Below, one piece after another: positions 7,769-16,245 of a DNA stretch of 64,000 bases. The notes beneath the pieces were generated by a model. It did no database searches and was not told the origin of the DNA. It saw only the letters and a program-made list of their open reading frames with translations. Position 1 is the stretch's first letter. Every line of letters begins with the position of its first letter. The DNA lies in contig JBMFVE010000003.1 of the NCBI GenBank assembly GCA_049966155.1, forward strand, positions 1-64,000. The letters are read 5' to 3'. This DNA comes from JBMFVE01 sp049966155 (GTDB lineage: Bacteria > Bacteroidota > Ignavibacteria > Kryptoniales > JAKASW01). Position numbers and translations under genes: made by a program.

Positions 7769-8899
7769 ATGAGGATCCTTAAAACATGCGGATCGCTTTC
7801 GTGGGGGGGACTCGAAATGTTTACACTTCAGATATCCAGTGAACTTAAGCGACGAGGGCACGATGTGCGGATTCTCTGTGCTAAAGGGTCAACTCTCGGG
7901 ACCGAAGCGAGAAAGAAAGGGATTGATACATACGAGTTACTTCAGAACGACAGAATGATATTGAAAGCAATTGCAAACGTTCGCTCCTTCCTTAAATATG
8001 AACCGTTTGATATAGTTCACACTCATCTTTCGCATGATTTATGGACCCTTGTACCGGCTATTGAGTTTGCAAAAGTGCCCGCTAAACTTTTTTTGACAAA
8101 AGAGATGGCAAGTGGTGTCAGAAAGACCGACATTTTTCATCGGTATCTTTACAGTAAACTATCAGCTGTTTTTGCTATCTCGGGATATATCCGTAGGAGT
8201 GTCTTGAACACCTGTCCAGTCCCAACAGATGCTGTTCACATTATTCCACCTGGAATTGAGGTTGATAGATTTGATCCTTCGAGGTTTAACAGAAAAAAGA
8301 TAAGGCAGGAATTTGGTTTTTCAGAGGATGTGATTATTGTAGGTATGGCAGGAAGGCTTACTCCGGGCAAGGGACATGAGGAATTTCTTAGAGCAGCTAA
8401 GAGGATAAATGAGAAAAAATCAGGAGGTGTCTTGTTTGCAATTGCCGGCAGTGCCAGTTACGGTGAATCTGATTATGAAGAAAAAATTAGAAAACTTTCG
8501 ATAAGACTGGGCCTGGAGAAAGCTGTTCGTTTTGTGGGATTTCAGAAAAACATAGAAAAATTTCTTTCGGCTCTTGATATCTTTGCGTTTCCATCCCATG
8601 AAGAATCGTTTGGACTTGCTCTTGTCGAGGCAATGTCCATGAAGCTTCCAGTTATTGCCAGTGGAAGTGCCGGTGTACTGGATATAGTTACGGACGGGGA
8701 AACCGGGATTCTTTTTCCGCCAAAGGACTATGAAGCTCTTGCAAGTGGAATAATGCTTTTGATAGAAAACGACGGGTTAAGAAAAAAGCTTGGTGAGTCG
8801 GCAAGGGATAGGGTTAAAACTAATTTCACTTTGTCAAGAGTTGCTGAAAGTTTAGAAGGTTTTTACAGTCAATCTGTTACGACTTTCCCTGCCAAATGA
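7769..8899 (+). CDS. Glycosyltransferase family 4 protein
   Basis: This 376-residue cytoplasmic GT-B enzyme transfers a sugar from a nucleotide-sugar donor. The N-terminal Rossmann half begins with WGGLEMFTLQISSELKRRGH, typical of GT4 acceptor domains. The C-terminal half carries GMAGRLTPGKGHEEFL and the E-x7-E donor motif HEESFGLALVEAM, followed by GVLDIVTDGETGILFPPKD. It begins 7 bases after tolC and is probably cotranscribed, though no functional link with efflux is evident. Its role may lie in LPS or exopolysaccharide assembly; the acceptor is unknown. Confidence 0.9.
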   Translation: MRILKTCGSLSWGGLEMFTLQISSELKRRGHDVRILCAKGSTLGTEARKKGIDTYELLQNDRMILKAIANVRSFLKYEPFDIVHTHLSHDLWTLVPAIEFAKVPAKLFLTKEMASGVRKTDIFHRYLYSKLSAVFAISGYIRRSVLNTCPVPTDAVHIIPPGIEVDRFDPSRFNRKKIRQEFGFSEDVIIVGMAGRLTPGKGHEEFLRAAKRINEKKSGGVLFAIAGSASYGESDYEEKIRKLSIRLGLEKAVRFVGFQKNIEKFLSALDIFAFPSHEESFGLALVEAMSMKLPVIASGSAGVLDIVTDGETGILFPPKDYEALASGIMLLIENDGLRKKLGESARDRVKTNFTLSRVAESLEGFYSQSVTTFPAK

Positions 8900-9029
8900 A
8901 TATATTATTTGATTAATTAAACTATCATCTGCTGATAAATTGGCTAGATGGGCTGATTGATAACTGTCATTCTCCAGGTCATCGTTTGCAACAACAAAAA
9001 CATTTATTAATAGAAAGGTTAAATTAGTA

Positions 9030-10097
9030 ATGAGTAAGCTCTTATCGAAAATTCAAATAAGAGAAGTCGAATTTTGAAACAGGATCTTTGTATCCCCGAT
9101 GTGTCAATATTCAAGCAAAGATGGAATGCCTAATGACTGGCATCTGGTGCACCTTGGGAGTCGCGCTGTGGGCGGCGCTGGGTTGGTTATGACTGAGGCA
9201 ACCGCAGTCTCACCAGAGGGAAGGATCTCTCCCGCTGACCTCGGTATATGGTCGGACGAACAGGCTGAATTCCTTAGGAGGATTACGGACTTTGTAAAGA
9301 TGCAAGGTAGTGTTGCAGGCATCCAGCTTGCACATGCCGGAAGGAAAGCTTCGACCAGGGTACCATGGGTAGGAGATGGAGAACTAAGTCCTGAAGAAAA
9401 GCCATGGCAAACACTTGCACCCAGTGCAGTTCCATTCAGCAACAATTACCCAAAGCCTAAGGAGATGACAAAGGCTGATATTGATAGCGTTATACATCAG
9501 TTCCGCGATGCTGCCATGAGAAGCTTAAAAGCCGGGTTTCAGGTAATAGAAATACATATGGCACACGGCTATTTACTTCATGAGTTTCTATCCCCAATTT
9601 CCAATCGGAGATCGGATCAATATGGTGGCGACCTTAGAAACAGGCTGAGACTACCCATGGAAGTTGTAATGGCAGTCAGAGAAGTCTGGACAGAAGAGCT
9701 GCCGCTGTTTGTTCGGATTTCAGTCACAGACTGGATTGAGGGGGGATGGGATCTCAAACAATCAGTCGAACTTTCTAAAGAATTGCTTAAATTAGGAGTT
9801 GATCTCATCGACTGTTCAAGTGGTGGAATAGCACCAGGTGTAAAGATCCCTGTTGCGTATGGGTATCAGGTGCATTTTTCAGATTTCATTAGGAAAAATG
9901 CAGGAATTCTGACAGGTGCTGTTGGCATGATTACCAATGCTATTCAGGCAGAGAATATATTGGTGACCGAACAGGCTGATGTGGTTTTTCTGGCAAGAGA
10001 ATTCTTGCGGGATCCCTATTTCCCGCTACATGCAGCGGAAATACTTGGGGATGATCCGGAATACCCTGTTCAGTATTTGAGAGCAAAGGCAACATAG
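9030..10097 (+). pseudogene. NADH:flavin oxidoreductase (old yellow enzyme, YqjM-like) with in-frame TGA
   Basis: The family normally starts with a conserved N-terminal strand and an N-R-[IV]-x-x-[SA]-P-M core. Here an ATG at 9030 (preceded by AAAGG at 9015-9019) reads MSKLLSKIQIREVEF, then a TGA at 9075-9077, then NRIFVSPMCQYSS in the same frame. The stop sits where relatives usually have Arg or Lys, and CGA to TGA is one transition. Downstream the frame is intact to 10097, with HAGRKAS, IEIHMAHGYLLHEFLSP, SNRRSDQYGG and the FMN phosphate-binding region near the end. Translation from the ATG at 9099 would lose about 23 residues including part of the FMN site. TGA terminates many neighbouring genes, so recoding is unlikely. 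It is either a recent nonsense mutation or a sequencing error. Confidence 0.8.
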
Positions 10098-10153
10098 TTT
10101 TGAAATAAGACCCGTAAAAACTATAAATCTAAAAGAATCAAAGGAGGACAAGA

Positions 10154-11143
10154 GTGGAACAACGTCAAATAGGCAAATTAGGATTGAAGGTATCAGCAAT
10201 AGGACTCGGGTGTATGGGTATGTCTGAGTTTTATGGACCCAGGAATGACCAGGAGTCAATCAGAACAATTCACAGAGCCATTGAACTGGGGATTAACTTC
10301 TTTGATACCGCAGACATGTATGGCCCTTTCGTAAATGAAGAATTGGTGGGAAGAGCATTGAAACCTTATCGGGAAAAGGTTGTAATCGCAACCAAATTTG
10401 GCAATGTACGTGGCCCAAACGGAGAGCGACTGGGAGTCAACGGGAAACCCGAATATGTCCGTTCGGCTTGCGAAGCAAGTCTGAGGCGACTTGGAGTAGA
10501 AACGATTGACCTTTACTATCAACACAGAGTTGATCCAGATACGCCAATTGAAGATACAGTTGGAGCAATGGCGAGACTGGTTGAAGAAGGAAAGGTGAGG
10601 TTTATAGGTCTGTCTGAGGCATCATCTAAAACAATCCGGCGTGCTAACGCGGTATACCAGATTACCGCATTACAGTCGGAGTATTCCTTATGGACGCGTG
10701 ATATTGAAGGAGAAATCATGCGGACATGCCGTGAGTTAGGAATTGGAATCGTACCGTATAGCCCGCTCGGACGTGGATTTTTGACCGGGAAAATTAGGAG
10801 TACAAATGATCTTGCGCCGGATGATTTTAGAAGACAGGCACATCCTCGCTTTATGGAAGAGAACTTCAGGAAGAACTTGCGAATTGTTGAAATTGTGGAG
10901 CAAATTGCTGCTGAAAAAGGATGCACACCTGCTCAGCTGGCACTCGCCTGGGTGCTGGCACAGGGAGATGACATTGTTCCAATACCAGGAACAAAGCGGG
11001 TGAAGTACCTGGAGGAAAATGTAGGAGCTCTCTCTGTGCAATTAAATTCAGATGATCTTCGGAGGATTGCCAGTGCAATACCCCCGGACTCAGTTGCTGG
11101 GGAGCGATATCCAGAATCAGGTATGAGAATGGTCAATTTGTAA
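10154..11143 (+). CDS. Aldo/keto reductase (AKR13-type)
   Basis: The 329-residue NADPH-dependent oxidoreductase with a TIM barrel carries the AKR tetrad: Asp and Tyr in FFDTADMYG, Lys in VIATKFG and His in [13 protein letters not shown]-binding signatures near the end include [15 protein letters not shown]. The start is GTG at 10154, supported by a perfect AAGGAGG at 10141-10147; no ATG fits. Family members reduce aldehydes and ketones to alcohols. It follows the damaged old-yellow-enzyme gene by 56 bases, and the pair resembles an electrophile-detoxification unit. Confidence 0.92.
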   Translation: MEQRQIGKLGLKVSAIGLGCMGMSEFYGPRNDQESIRTIHRAIELGINFFDTADMYGPFVNEELVGRALKPYREKVVIATKFGNVRGPNGERLGVNGKPEYVRSACEASLRRLGVETIDLYYQHRVDPDTPIEDTVGAMARLVEEGKVRFIGLSEASSKTIRRANAVYQITALQSEYSLWTRDIEGEIMRTCRELGIGIVPYSPLGRGFLTGKIRSTNDLAPDDFRRQAHPRFMEENFRKNLRIVEIVEQIAAEKGCTPAQLALAWVLAQGDDIVPIPGTKRVKYLEENVGALSVQLNSDDLRRIASAIPPDSVAGERYPESGMRMVNL

Positions 11144-11330
11144 TCAGGGATTCGCTAAATTTTGAGATGGCTCGAGGGGAAGTGGTTCATGTCTCCATGC
11201 TTGCCTATGGCACTGAATAAAGTTTTCTATGTCCAGTTGTCTGACTGATTAATCCTCTTCACGGTTTTACCTTTATCATATCCTGTTCAATCTTATAGAT
11301 GCTGGACTCCGTTGCCGAAACTCCTTATTC

Positions 11331-11359
11331 TTGAACACGAATATATATATTTCTATATT
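11331..11359 (+). promoter_or_regulatory. Putative promoter of the NlpC/P60 cluster
   Basis: TTGAAC (11331-11336), a 17-base spacer and TATATT (11354-11359) lie just before the ATG at 11378. The leader would be about 12 bases, and the ribosome binding site is weak (AAAAAGAC). Confidence 0.45.
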
Positions 11360-11377
11360 TTATGACAAAAAGACAAA

Positions 11378-12055
11378 ATGAAAGAACCTAATACATCCTC
11401 CGATAAATTCTTGAATGTAATTCCAAACGCATTAGCATCTCTTCTTGCCATTGTTTTGATTAGCTGTGCTTCATCAACACCGAGGTTTACATCGGTTGGC
11501 AAAGAACCCGTCAAATTTTCTCCACGATTTACTGACCAAACTCCTGAAGAGTTGAACAGAGAAAGGCTTGAATTGCTGAGGGAGGATGATCATAAAGTTA
11601 CCACCGAAAAGATGAAATCCGAGATCAATAGGCTGATGACCACTCGGCATAGCTTAAATGGAAAGATCCAGGAAAAATTGGTGCAAATGGTGTTGTCGTT
11701 TATGGCAACGCCTTACAAAATTGGTGGGATTGACCATTCCGGCATCGACTGTTCGGGACTTACAATGGTCGTTTTTGACTCTGTCTTTAATTATGAGCTG
11801 CCTCATAGTTCCAGGGAGCAAGCTCAATTAGGCCTCTCTGTTGGTCGGGATGAACTGCAGGTTGGCGATCTTGTCTTTTTCAGAACAATAGGTCGCAGAA
11901 TAAGCCATGTCGGTATTTATTTTGGCGACAATTTGTTTGCGCATGCAAGCGTGGAGCAGGGAGTGACAATATCGTCTCTTGAAAGTACTTACTATGCAAA
12001 GCGTTATGCGGGTGCACGCAGAATAGTTTCCTTCGATTCAACAGCATTAAAGTAG
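11378..12055 (+). CDS. NlpC/P60 family lipoprotein (cell-wall peptidase)
   Basis: The 225-residue predicted lipoprotein has a hydrophobic segment leading to a lipobox ending at Cys30 (VLISC). A charged linker (residues 50-95) precedes a C40 cysteine peptidase domain. The catalytic Cys125 lies in IDCSGLT and His177 in SHVGIYFGD; a third polar residue is likely in FAHASVEQGV. NlpC/P60 enzymes cleave gamma-D-Glu-diaminopimelate or nearby peptide bonds in peptidoglycan. It starts a plus-strand run of envelope genes through 16022. The catalytic residues are intact. Confidence 0.9.
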   Translation: MKEPNTSSDKFLNVIPNALASLLAIVLISCASSTPRFTSVGKEPVKFSPRFTDQTPEELNRERLELLREDDHKVTTEKMKSEINRLMTTRHSLNGKIQEKLVQMVLSFMATPYKIGGIDHSGIDCSGLTMVVFDSVFNYELPHSSREQAQLGLSVGRDELQVGDLVFFRTIGRRISHVGIYFGDNLFAHASVEQGVTISSLESTYYAKRYAGARRIVSFDSTALK

Positions 12056-12096
12056 ATGTACTCTTGCAAGATTTTACATTTTAACGGGGGGACAAA

Positions 12097-12573
12097 ATGA
12101 GTTTTGTTTCTTCTTTTATGAAATTGTTGTTGATCCTCTGTCTAACTGTCGTATCGCTTTCTCTTCTTTCCTGTGCAAAAAAACCCACTGAGCTGTATGC
12201 TGATGGTATTAAACAACTAAAGGCAGGCTACTTCAAGAAAGCCCAGGAATATTTTGCAGACGGTATTAGAAAGGATGGCGGCGACAGTTTGTATGCTGCA
12301 TTTATTGCAGCAAATCTTGTTACGGGCAAGTATCCAGACATAAATTCAGCCTACAACGACTTCACGAGTGAAATACGCGGGGCTGTTGAGCATCTTTACG
12401 GATATCGCTTTGTGCATCTTTACGGAATTACTTCAAAAATTATTCCGTATAATGTAAAAGGAGGAAATCAGATTCCAGATGATTTTTATTTAATTGTCCA
12501 ACTTCAGATAGCTTCGGATTATCCGGGATTCATGTCATTAAAGCAGTTGATTTATCAAACTGTTAAGCGGTGA
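12097..12573 (+). CDS. Small lipoprotein with a TPR-like N-terminus
   Basis: The 158-residue protein has a signal peptide and lipobox ending at Cys26 (SLLSCAKK). Residues 32-60 read LYADGIKQLKAGYFKKAQEY, close to one TPR hairpin. The C-terminal part (residues 85-158) is not recognised. The GGGGGG tract shortly before the ATG can serve as ribosome binding site. It lies 41 bases after the NlpC/P60 gene and 25 bases before the M1-like gene, so it is probably part of the same transcript. Confidence 0.7.
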   Translation: MSFVSSFMKLLLILCLTVVSLSLLSCAKKPTELYADGIKQLKAGYFKKAQEYFADGIRKDGGDSLYAAFIAANLVTGKYPDINSAYNDFTSEIRGAVEHLYGYRFVHLYGITSKIIPYNVKGGNQIPDDFYLIVQLQIASDYPGFMSLKQLIYQTVKR

Positions 12574-12598
12574 GCGAAAATCCTTCAATGGCAATCAA

Positions 12599-14566
12599 AT
12601 GAAGTATTGTTCTCTCATCTGTTTTATTTCGTTCTTAATCTTATTAGTTCCCGTGCCTTCAGCTCTCTCCTACGGACAGGAAAACAGTTGCAGAGTTGAC
12701 TACAACATAGAAGCAAGGCTGGATACTCTTGAGCGTGCTGTAATAGGGGCTGAAGTGGTCACATGGCATAACAATAATCTCACACCCACATCTGAGTTTT
12801 ATTTCCATCTATATTTAAATGCTTTCAGCAACAGCAACACCACATTTATTAGAGAATCCGGTCTAAATCTATCTGAAGAATCAAGGGGGTGGATAAGGAT
12901 TGTCAGTGTAACAGATCTTCGTGCAAGAAAAGAAATCTCACGCAACCTCAGGTTTGTACAGCCCGATGATGGAAATGCGTTCGACAGCACTGTGGCTATC
13001 ATCTCATTAGATAGAACAGTGAAACCTGGAGATTCAGTATCTTTTCAAATTCGGTTTTATGCGAAACTTCCACGGTCAATTTCAGGAACCGGATGGGCAC
13101 CAGGAACACATTTTTATATGATAGCCAGGTGGTTTCCACAAATTGGAGTATTTCAAAATGGTACCTGGAATTGTCACCAGGTCCACTGTTTCACGGACAT
13201 TTCATCGGATTTTGGGAATTACACCGTCAGTATGACTGTCCCTTCCGGCTTTGCTGTCGGAGCCAGTGGACAGTCTGCAGGGGAAAAAATCAATGGGGAT
13301 GGCACAGCTACCTACATCTTTAGTGCAAACAATATTAATGATTTTGCCTGGGCGGCATCGAGAACTTTTATCGTCAAAAACCACACCTTTTCATATTCCG
13401 GATTGCCGAGACTCTCAATCAGACTTCTTTTGCAGCCGAACCATTATATGCTGATGAATAGATACCTCTGTGCTCTGGACACTGCGATAAAGTATTTTGG
13501 GATTTGGTACGGGCCATATCCGTACCAAGCCATTACAGTTGTTGACATTCCCCGCACTGCTTCATTGGGTGAAGCAGAATACCCAGCACTCGTTTTTGTC
13601 AGTGCCGGTGACTATCCGATACAAAATTATCTTTCACCGGAAAACGTTATAATCCATCAATACGGCCATCAATACTGGCATGGAATGGCTGTGAGCAATA
13701 GGTATGAATGTTTCCGGTTGGATGAAGGCATTAGTTCTTTTTGTGCGGATAAATTGCTGGAAATGGTTTACGGCCCAGCTGTTAGTATTTACAGAATTGC
13801 CAATGTTTATCCAGTGCGGTTATTTCCAATTTATGAGTTTGCAGGGATTCCAATAGCTGCACTTATAGGCGATGTATGGATTGGTCAAAAGTACAAGGGA
13901 TTACGGTTTTATCTCGATAGATCGGATCATGATGCAATTTCAAAATGTGGATTTGGTGTATTTAATCGAACGTGTTGCCCGATGGCGGCATACAACAAAG
14001 CAGAACTAATTTTGAATACGCTTGAAGGACTCATAGGTGATAGCGTGATGACGGAGGTTCTAAGAAACTACTTTGACGAGTTTCTATTCGGGCACCCTGG
14101 ACAAGCTGATTTTGAAAAGGTGTGTGAGCGGGTCAGTGGGAAGAGGCTCAGCTGGTTCTTTGATGAGCTTGTTGAAGGGAGAGGAACAGTTGACTATGCG
14201 GTTCGTTCACTGGATTATTTCCGTGAGATTGATCTTTCAACGAATGTAACCAGCTATGAGGTAAGCGTTGTGGTTGTGAAGAACGGAAGTGTAACCCTCC
14301 CTGTTGACGTAAGATTGGGATTTGAGGATGGCAGCGCAATTGATACAATGTGGGATGGAGAAAATGGATGGAAAGTGTTTAAGTTTGTTGTTCACTCTAT
14401 TCCAGAGTTTGCTCAGGTGGATCCGTTTAATAAAATTCCGATCGATATTTGTTATTCAAATAATAGTTACGTCATTAATTCAGACATGAAAGGGATTATT
14501 TATTGGGTTAACCAAATTATAACATACGCTCAAAATTTGTTATATGCTTTTATAGTGTTCATATGA
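12599..14566 (+). CDS. M1 (gluzincin) peptidase-like protein with Gln replacing the catalytic Glu
   Basis: The 655-residue protein has a signal peptide (about residues 1-26). An N-terminal beta domain (about 30-250) is followed by the M1 catalytic fold. The substrate-binding strand is GEAEYPALVFVS. The zinc motif HExxH reads HQYGH at residues 353-357, followed 18 residues later by the third ligand in RLDEG (Glu376). All three zinc ligands are kept, but the general base Glu is Gln354 (codon CAA at 13658-13660, one base from GAA). The Tyr region YNKAELIL is present. Unusually, the C-terminus is hydrophobic (ITYAQNLLYAFIVFI) and may anchor the protein. The stop overlaps the next start as ATGA. 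It may be a zinc-binding, non-catalytic receptor. Confidence 0.85.
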   Translation: MKYCSLICFISFLILLVPVPSALSYGQENSCRVDYNIEARLDTLERAVIGAEVVTWHNNNLTPTSEFYFHLYLNAFSNSNTTFIRESGLNLSEESRGWIRIVSVTDLRARKEISRNLRFVQPDDGNAFDSTVAIISLDRTVKPGDSVSFQIRFYAKLPRSISGTGWAPGTHFYMIARWFPQIGVFQNGTWNCHQVHCFTDISSDFGNYTVSMTVPSGFAVGASGQSAGEKINGDGTATYIFSANNINDFAWAASRTFIVKNHTFSYSGLPRLSIRLLLQPNHYMLMNRYLCALDTAIKYFGIWYGPYPYQAITVVDIPRTASLGEAEYPALVFVSAGDYPIQNYLSPENVIIHQYGHQYWHGMAVSNRYECFRLDEGISSFCADKLLEMVYGPAVSIYRIANVYPVRLFPIYEFAGIPIAALIGDVWIGQKYKGLRFYLDRSDHDAISKCGFGVFNRTCCPMAAYNKAELILNTLEGLIGDSVMTEVLRNYFDEFLFGHPGQADFEKVCERVSGKRLSWFFDELVEGRGTVDYAVRSLDYFREIDLSTNVTSYEVSVVVVKNGSVTLPVDVRLGFEDGSAIDTMWDGENGWKVFKFVVHSIPEFAQVDPFNKIPIDICYSNNSYVINSDMKGIIYWVNQIITYAQNLLYAFIVFI

Positions 14567-15465
14567 AGGTTTCAGTAAAAGACTCTCTTCTTTTTGGAAT
14601 TCAACGCGTTCTGCAAAACTGGAGGCTTGTGCTGTTTGTTTATTTCATAAACCTATCTTTTGGCTTAATATTGGTCTTTCCAATAGTGACACTCTTTGTG
14701 AAAGATGTATCACATTCATTAGTAGCCCGGCGTTTATCTGAAGGGTTTGACTATCGGTGGTACATTGAGTTTGTTCATATGAATTCTAAATTTTTTACGG
14801 CACTTTTTCCAGGAGCAGTTTTTATTTTAGCTCTTTATGCAGCAATAGATATGTTCTTAGCCGGCGGATTCTTTGTTGCGCTTTCAAACGAAGGGCGCAC
14901 AAGAATCCATGAGGTTGTAATGCACGGAGCAAAGAACTTTTTGGGGATGATTCTTGTCAGCTTTGTTCAGGTCCTTCTTATTATTTTGTTGTATAAGTTA
15001 AATCGGTTTTGGTCAGAGGGGATCATTCAAGGAGAAATATCAGTCCTGAATGAGAATGAGATCTTAAAAGAAAATCTGTTTCGCTATGGAGTTATTTCGA
15101 TTCTTCTGCTGGCAATAATTATAATATCGGAATTTTCACGTGTTGGGATTGCACTCGATTCGGAAAGGGGTTTGTTGCTCAAGGCCTTCCGTGGCTTGAC
15201 GTTTGCCTTCAAACATCCTTTGCAAATTATAGGTATTTTCCTAACCATTTCGATCATGTCAGCCGGTTTGACAACTGCTTATTTTTATGCAGGCTTTTAT
15301 CTGCATGCCGGGACTGCAAAAGAAGTAATTGCAGGGATGATTGTCGGACAGCTGGTAGTCTTATCACGAGCTGCCGTAAAACTTTTGTTTTACTCAGCGG
15401 AGGGTTTTTTTTATATTAATGTGCAGACTGAAGTGATAAGAGTAACACCTCAAATTCTGGAGTAG
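14563..15465 (+). CDS. Multi-pass membrane protein of unknown function
   Basis: The 300-residue protein has about six hydrophobic helices (near residues 20-45, 75-105, 120-145, 170-190, 220-245 and 255-285). I recognise no named family. Its ATG overlaps the stop of the M1-like gene (ATGA), so translation is probably coupled and the two products are likely to work together, perhaps as a membrane complex. It precedes peptide deformylase by 5 bases. It resembles the poly-helical proteins often found next to periplasmic sensor or protease domains, but no catalytic motif is seen. Confidence 0.75.
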   Translation: MKVSVKDSLLFGIQRVLQNWRLVLFVYFINLSFGLILVFPIVTLFVKDVSHSLVARRLSEGFDYRWYIEFVHMNSKFFTALFPGAVFILALYAAIDMFLAGGFFVALSNEGRTRIHEVVMHGAKNFLGMILVSFVQVLLIILLYKLNRFWSEGIIQGEISVLNENEILKENLFRYGVISILLLAIIIISEFSRVGIALDSERGLLLKAFRGLTFAFKHPLQIIGIFLTISIMSAGLTTAYFYAGFYLHAGTAKEVIAGMIVGQLVVLSRAAVKLLFYSAEGFFYINVQTEVIRVTPQILE

Positions 15466-15470
15466 CTAAA

Positions 15471-16022
15471 ATGACAATGCCGATATATTTATACGGAACG
15501 AAAATTTGGAGTCAACCTGCAAAAAAGGTTACGAAGTTCGATGACAAACTTGTTGGTCTCATAAAGGAAATGTTTGAAACCATGTATCAGGCCGACGGGA
15601 TTGGGCTGGCTGCAAATCAGGTGGGGCTTCCACTTTCGTTAGCTGTAATTGATTTGTCAGCTGTAGAAGATTTCAAGAATGAAAAACCACTCGTTGTAAT
15701 TAATCCTGAATTGCTTGAAGTTGATGGTGAGTTCGTAATGGAAGAAGGCTGCTTGAGCGTGCCAGGGATCCGGGAAGAAGTTGTCAGGCCGGACAAAATA
15801 TTTGTCCGTTTTATCGATGGAAATTTCAAGGAGGTTGAAAGGGAGTTTACAGGGATGTGGGCACGCGTTTTTCAACACGAATATGACCATCTTAATTTAA
15901 AGTTTTTTGTAGATAGATTGAACGGTGTCAAAAGACAACTTCTTAAACCAAAGTTAGCAAGAGTTAGACGGGGAGAATTTAAAACACAGTACCCATCAGT
16001 GTCAGCAAAGGAAGAGCAATAA
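15471..16022 (+). CDS. def: Peptide deformylase
   Basis: The 183-residue cytoplasmic metalloenzyme removes the formyl group from the N-terminal methionine of new proteins. All three signature motifs are present: GIGLAANQVG (motif 1), EEGCLSVPG (motif 2, with the metal-binding Cys) and QHEYDHLNL (motif 3, HExxH with two His ligands and the catalytic Glu). The length is usual. It sits 5 bases after the membrane-protein gene. A typical fmt partner is not adjacent. Confidence 0.97.
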   Translation: MTMPIYLYGTKIWSQPAKKVTKFDDKLVGLIKEMFETMYQADGIGLAANQVGLPLSLAVIDLSAVEDFKNEKPLVVINPELLEVDGEFVMEEGCLSVPGIREEVVRPDKIFVRFIDGNFKEVEREFTGMWARVFQHEYDHLNLKFFVDRLNGVKRQLLKPKLARVRRGEFKTQYPSVSAKEEQ

Positions 16023-16245
16023 GTAGAAACACCCGTGGCAAGCTGCCGTTACTCCGTTTTTATCCACTTCTATCCTCAATTTATCTAACCCAGATTTAAC
16101 CTCTTAGATCTTAAGGGTGTGTGGAATATCACAGCCTTAACGTATATCACTTGGCAATGTCTCACAATAAGTTAACTTGAGGCTGACAAAAGAGCTGACG
16201 CGAGGAGCGTTGGATAACAAAAATATAATATTAGGAGGAAAACAA

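Noticed and set aside
9075..9077. Recoding of TGA as an amino acid
   Set aside because: TGA is the normal stop of many genes here, such as the glycosyltransferase (8897-8899), the T9SS protein and the acetyltransferase. The site does not correspond to a Cys that selenocysteine might replace, and no SECIS-like need is apparent.
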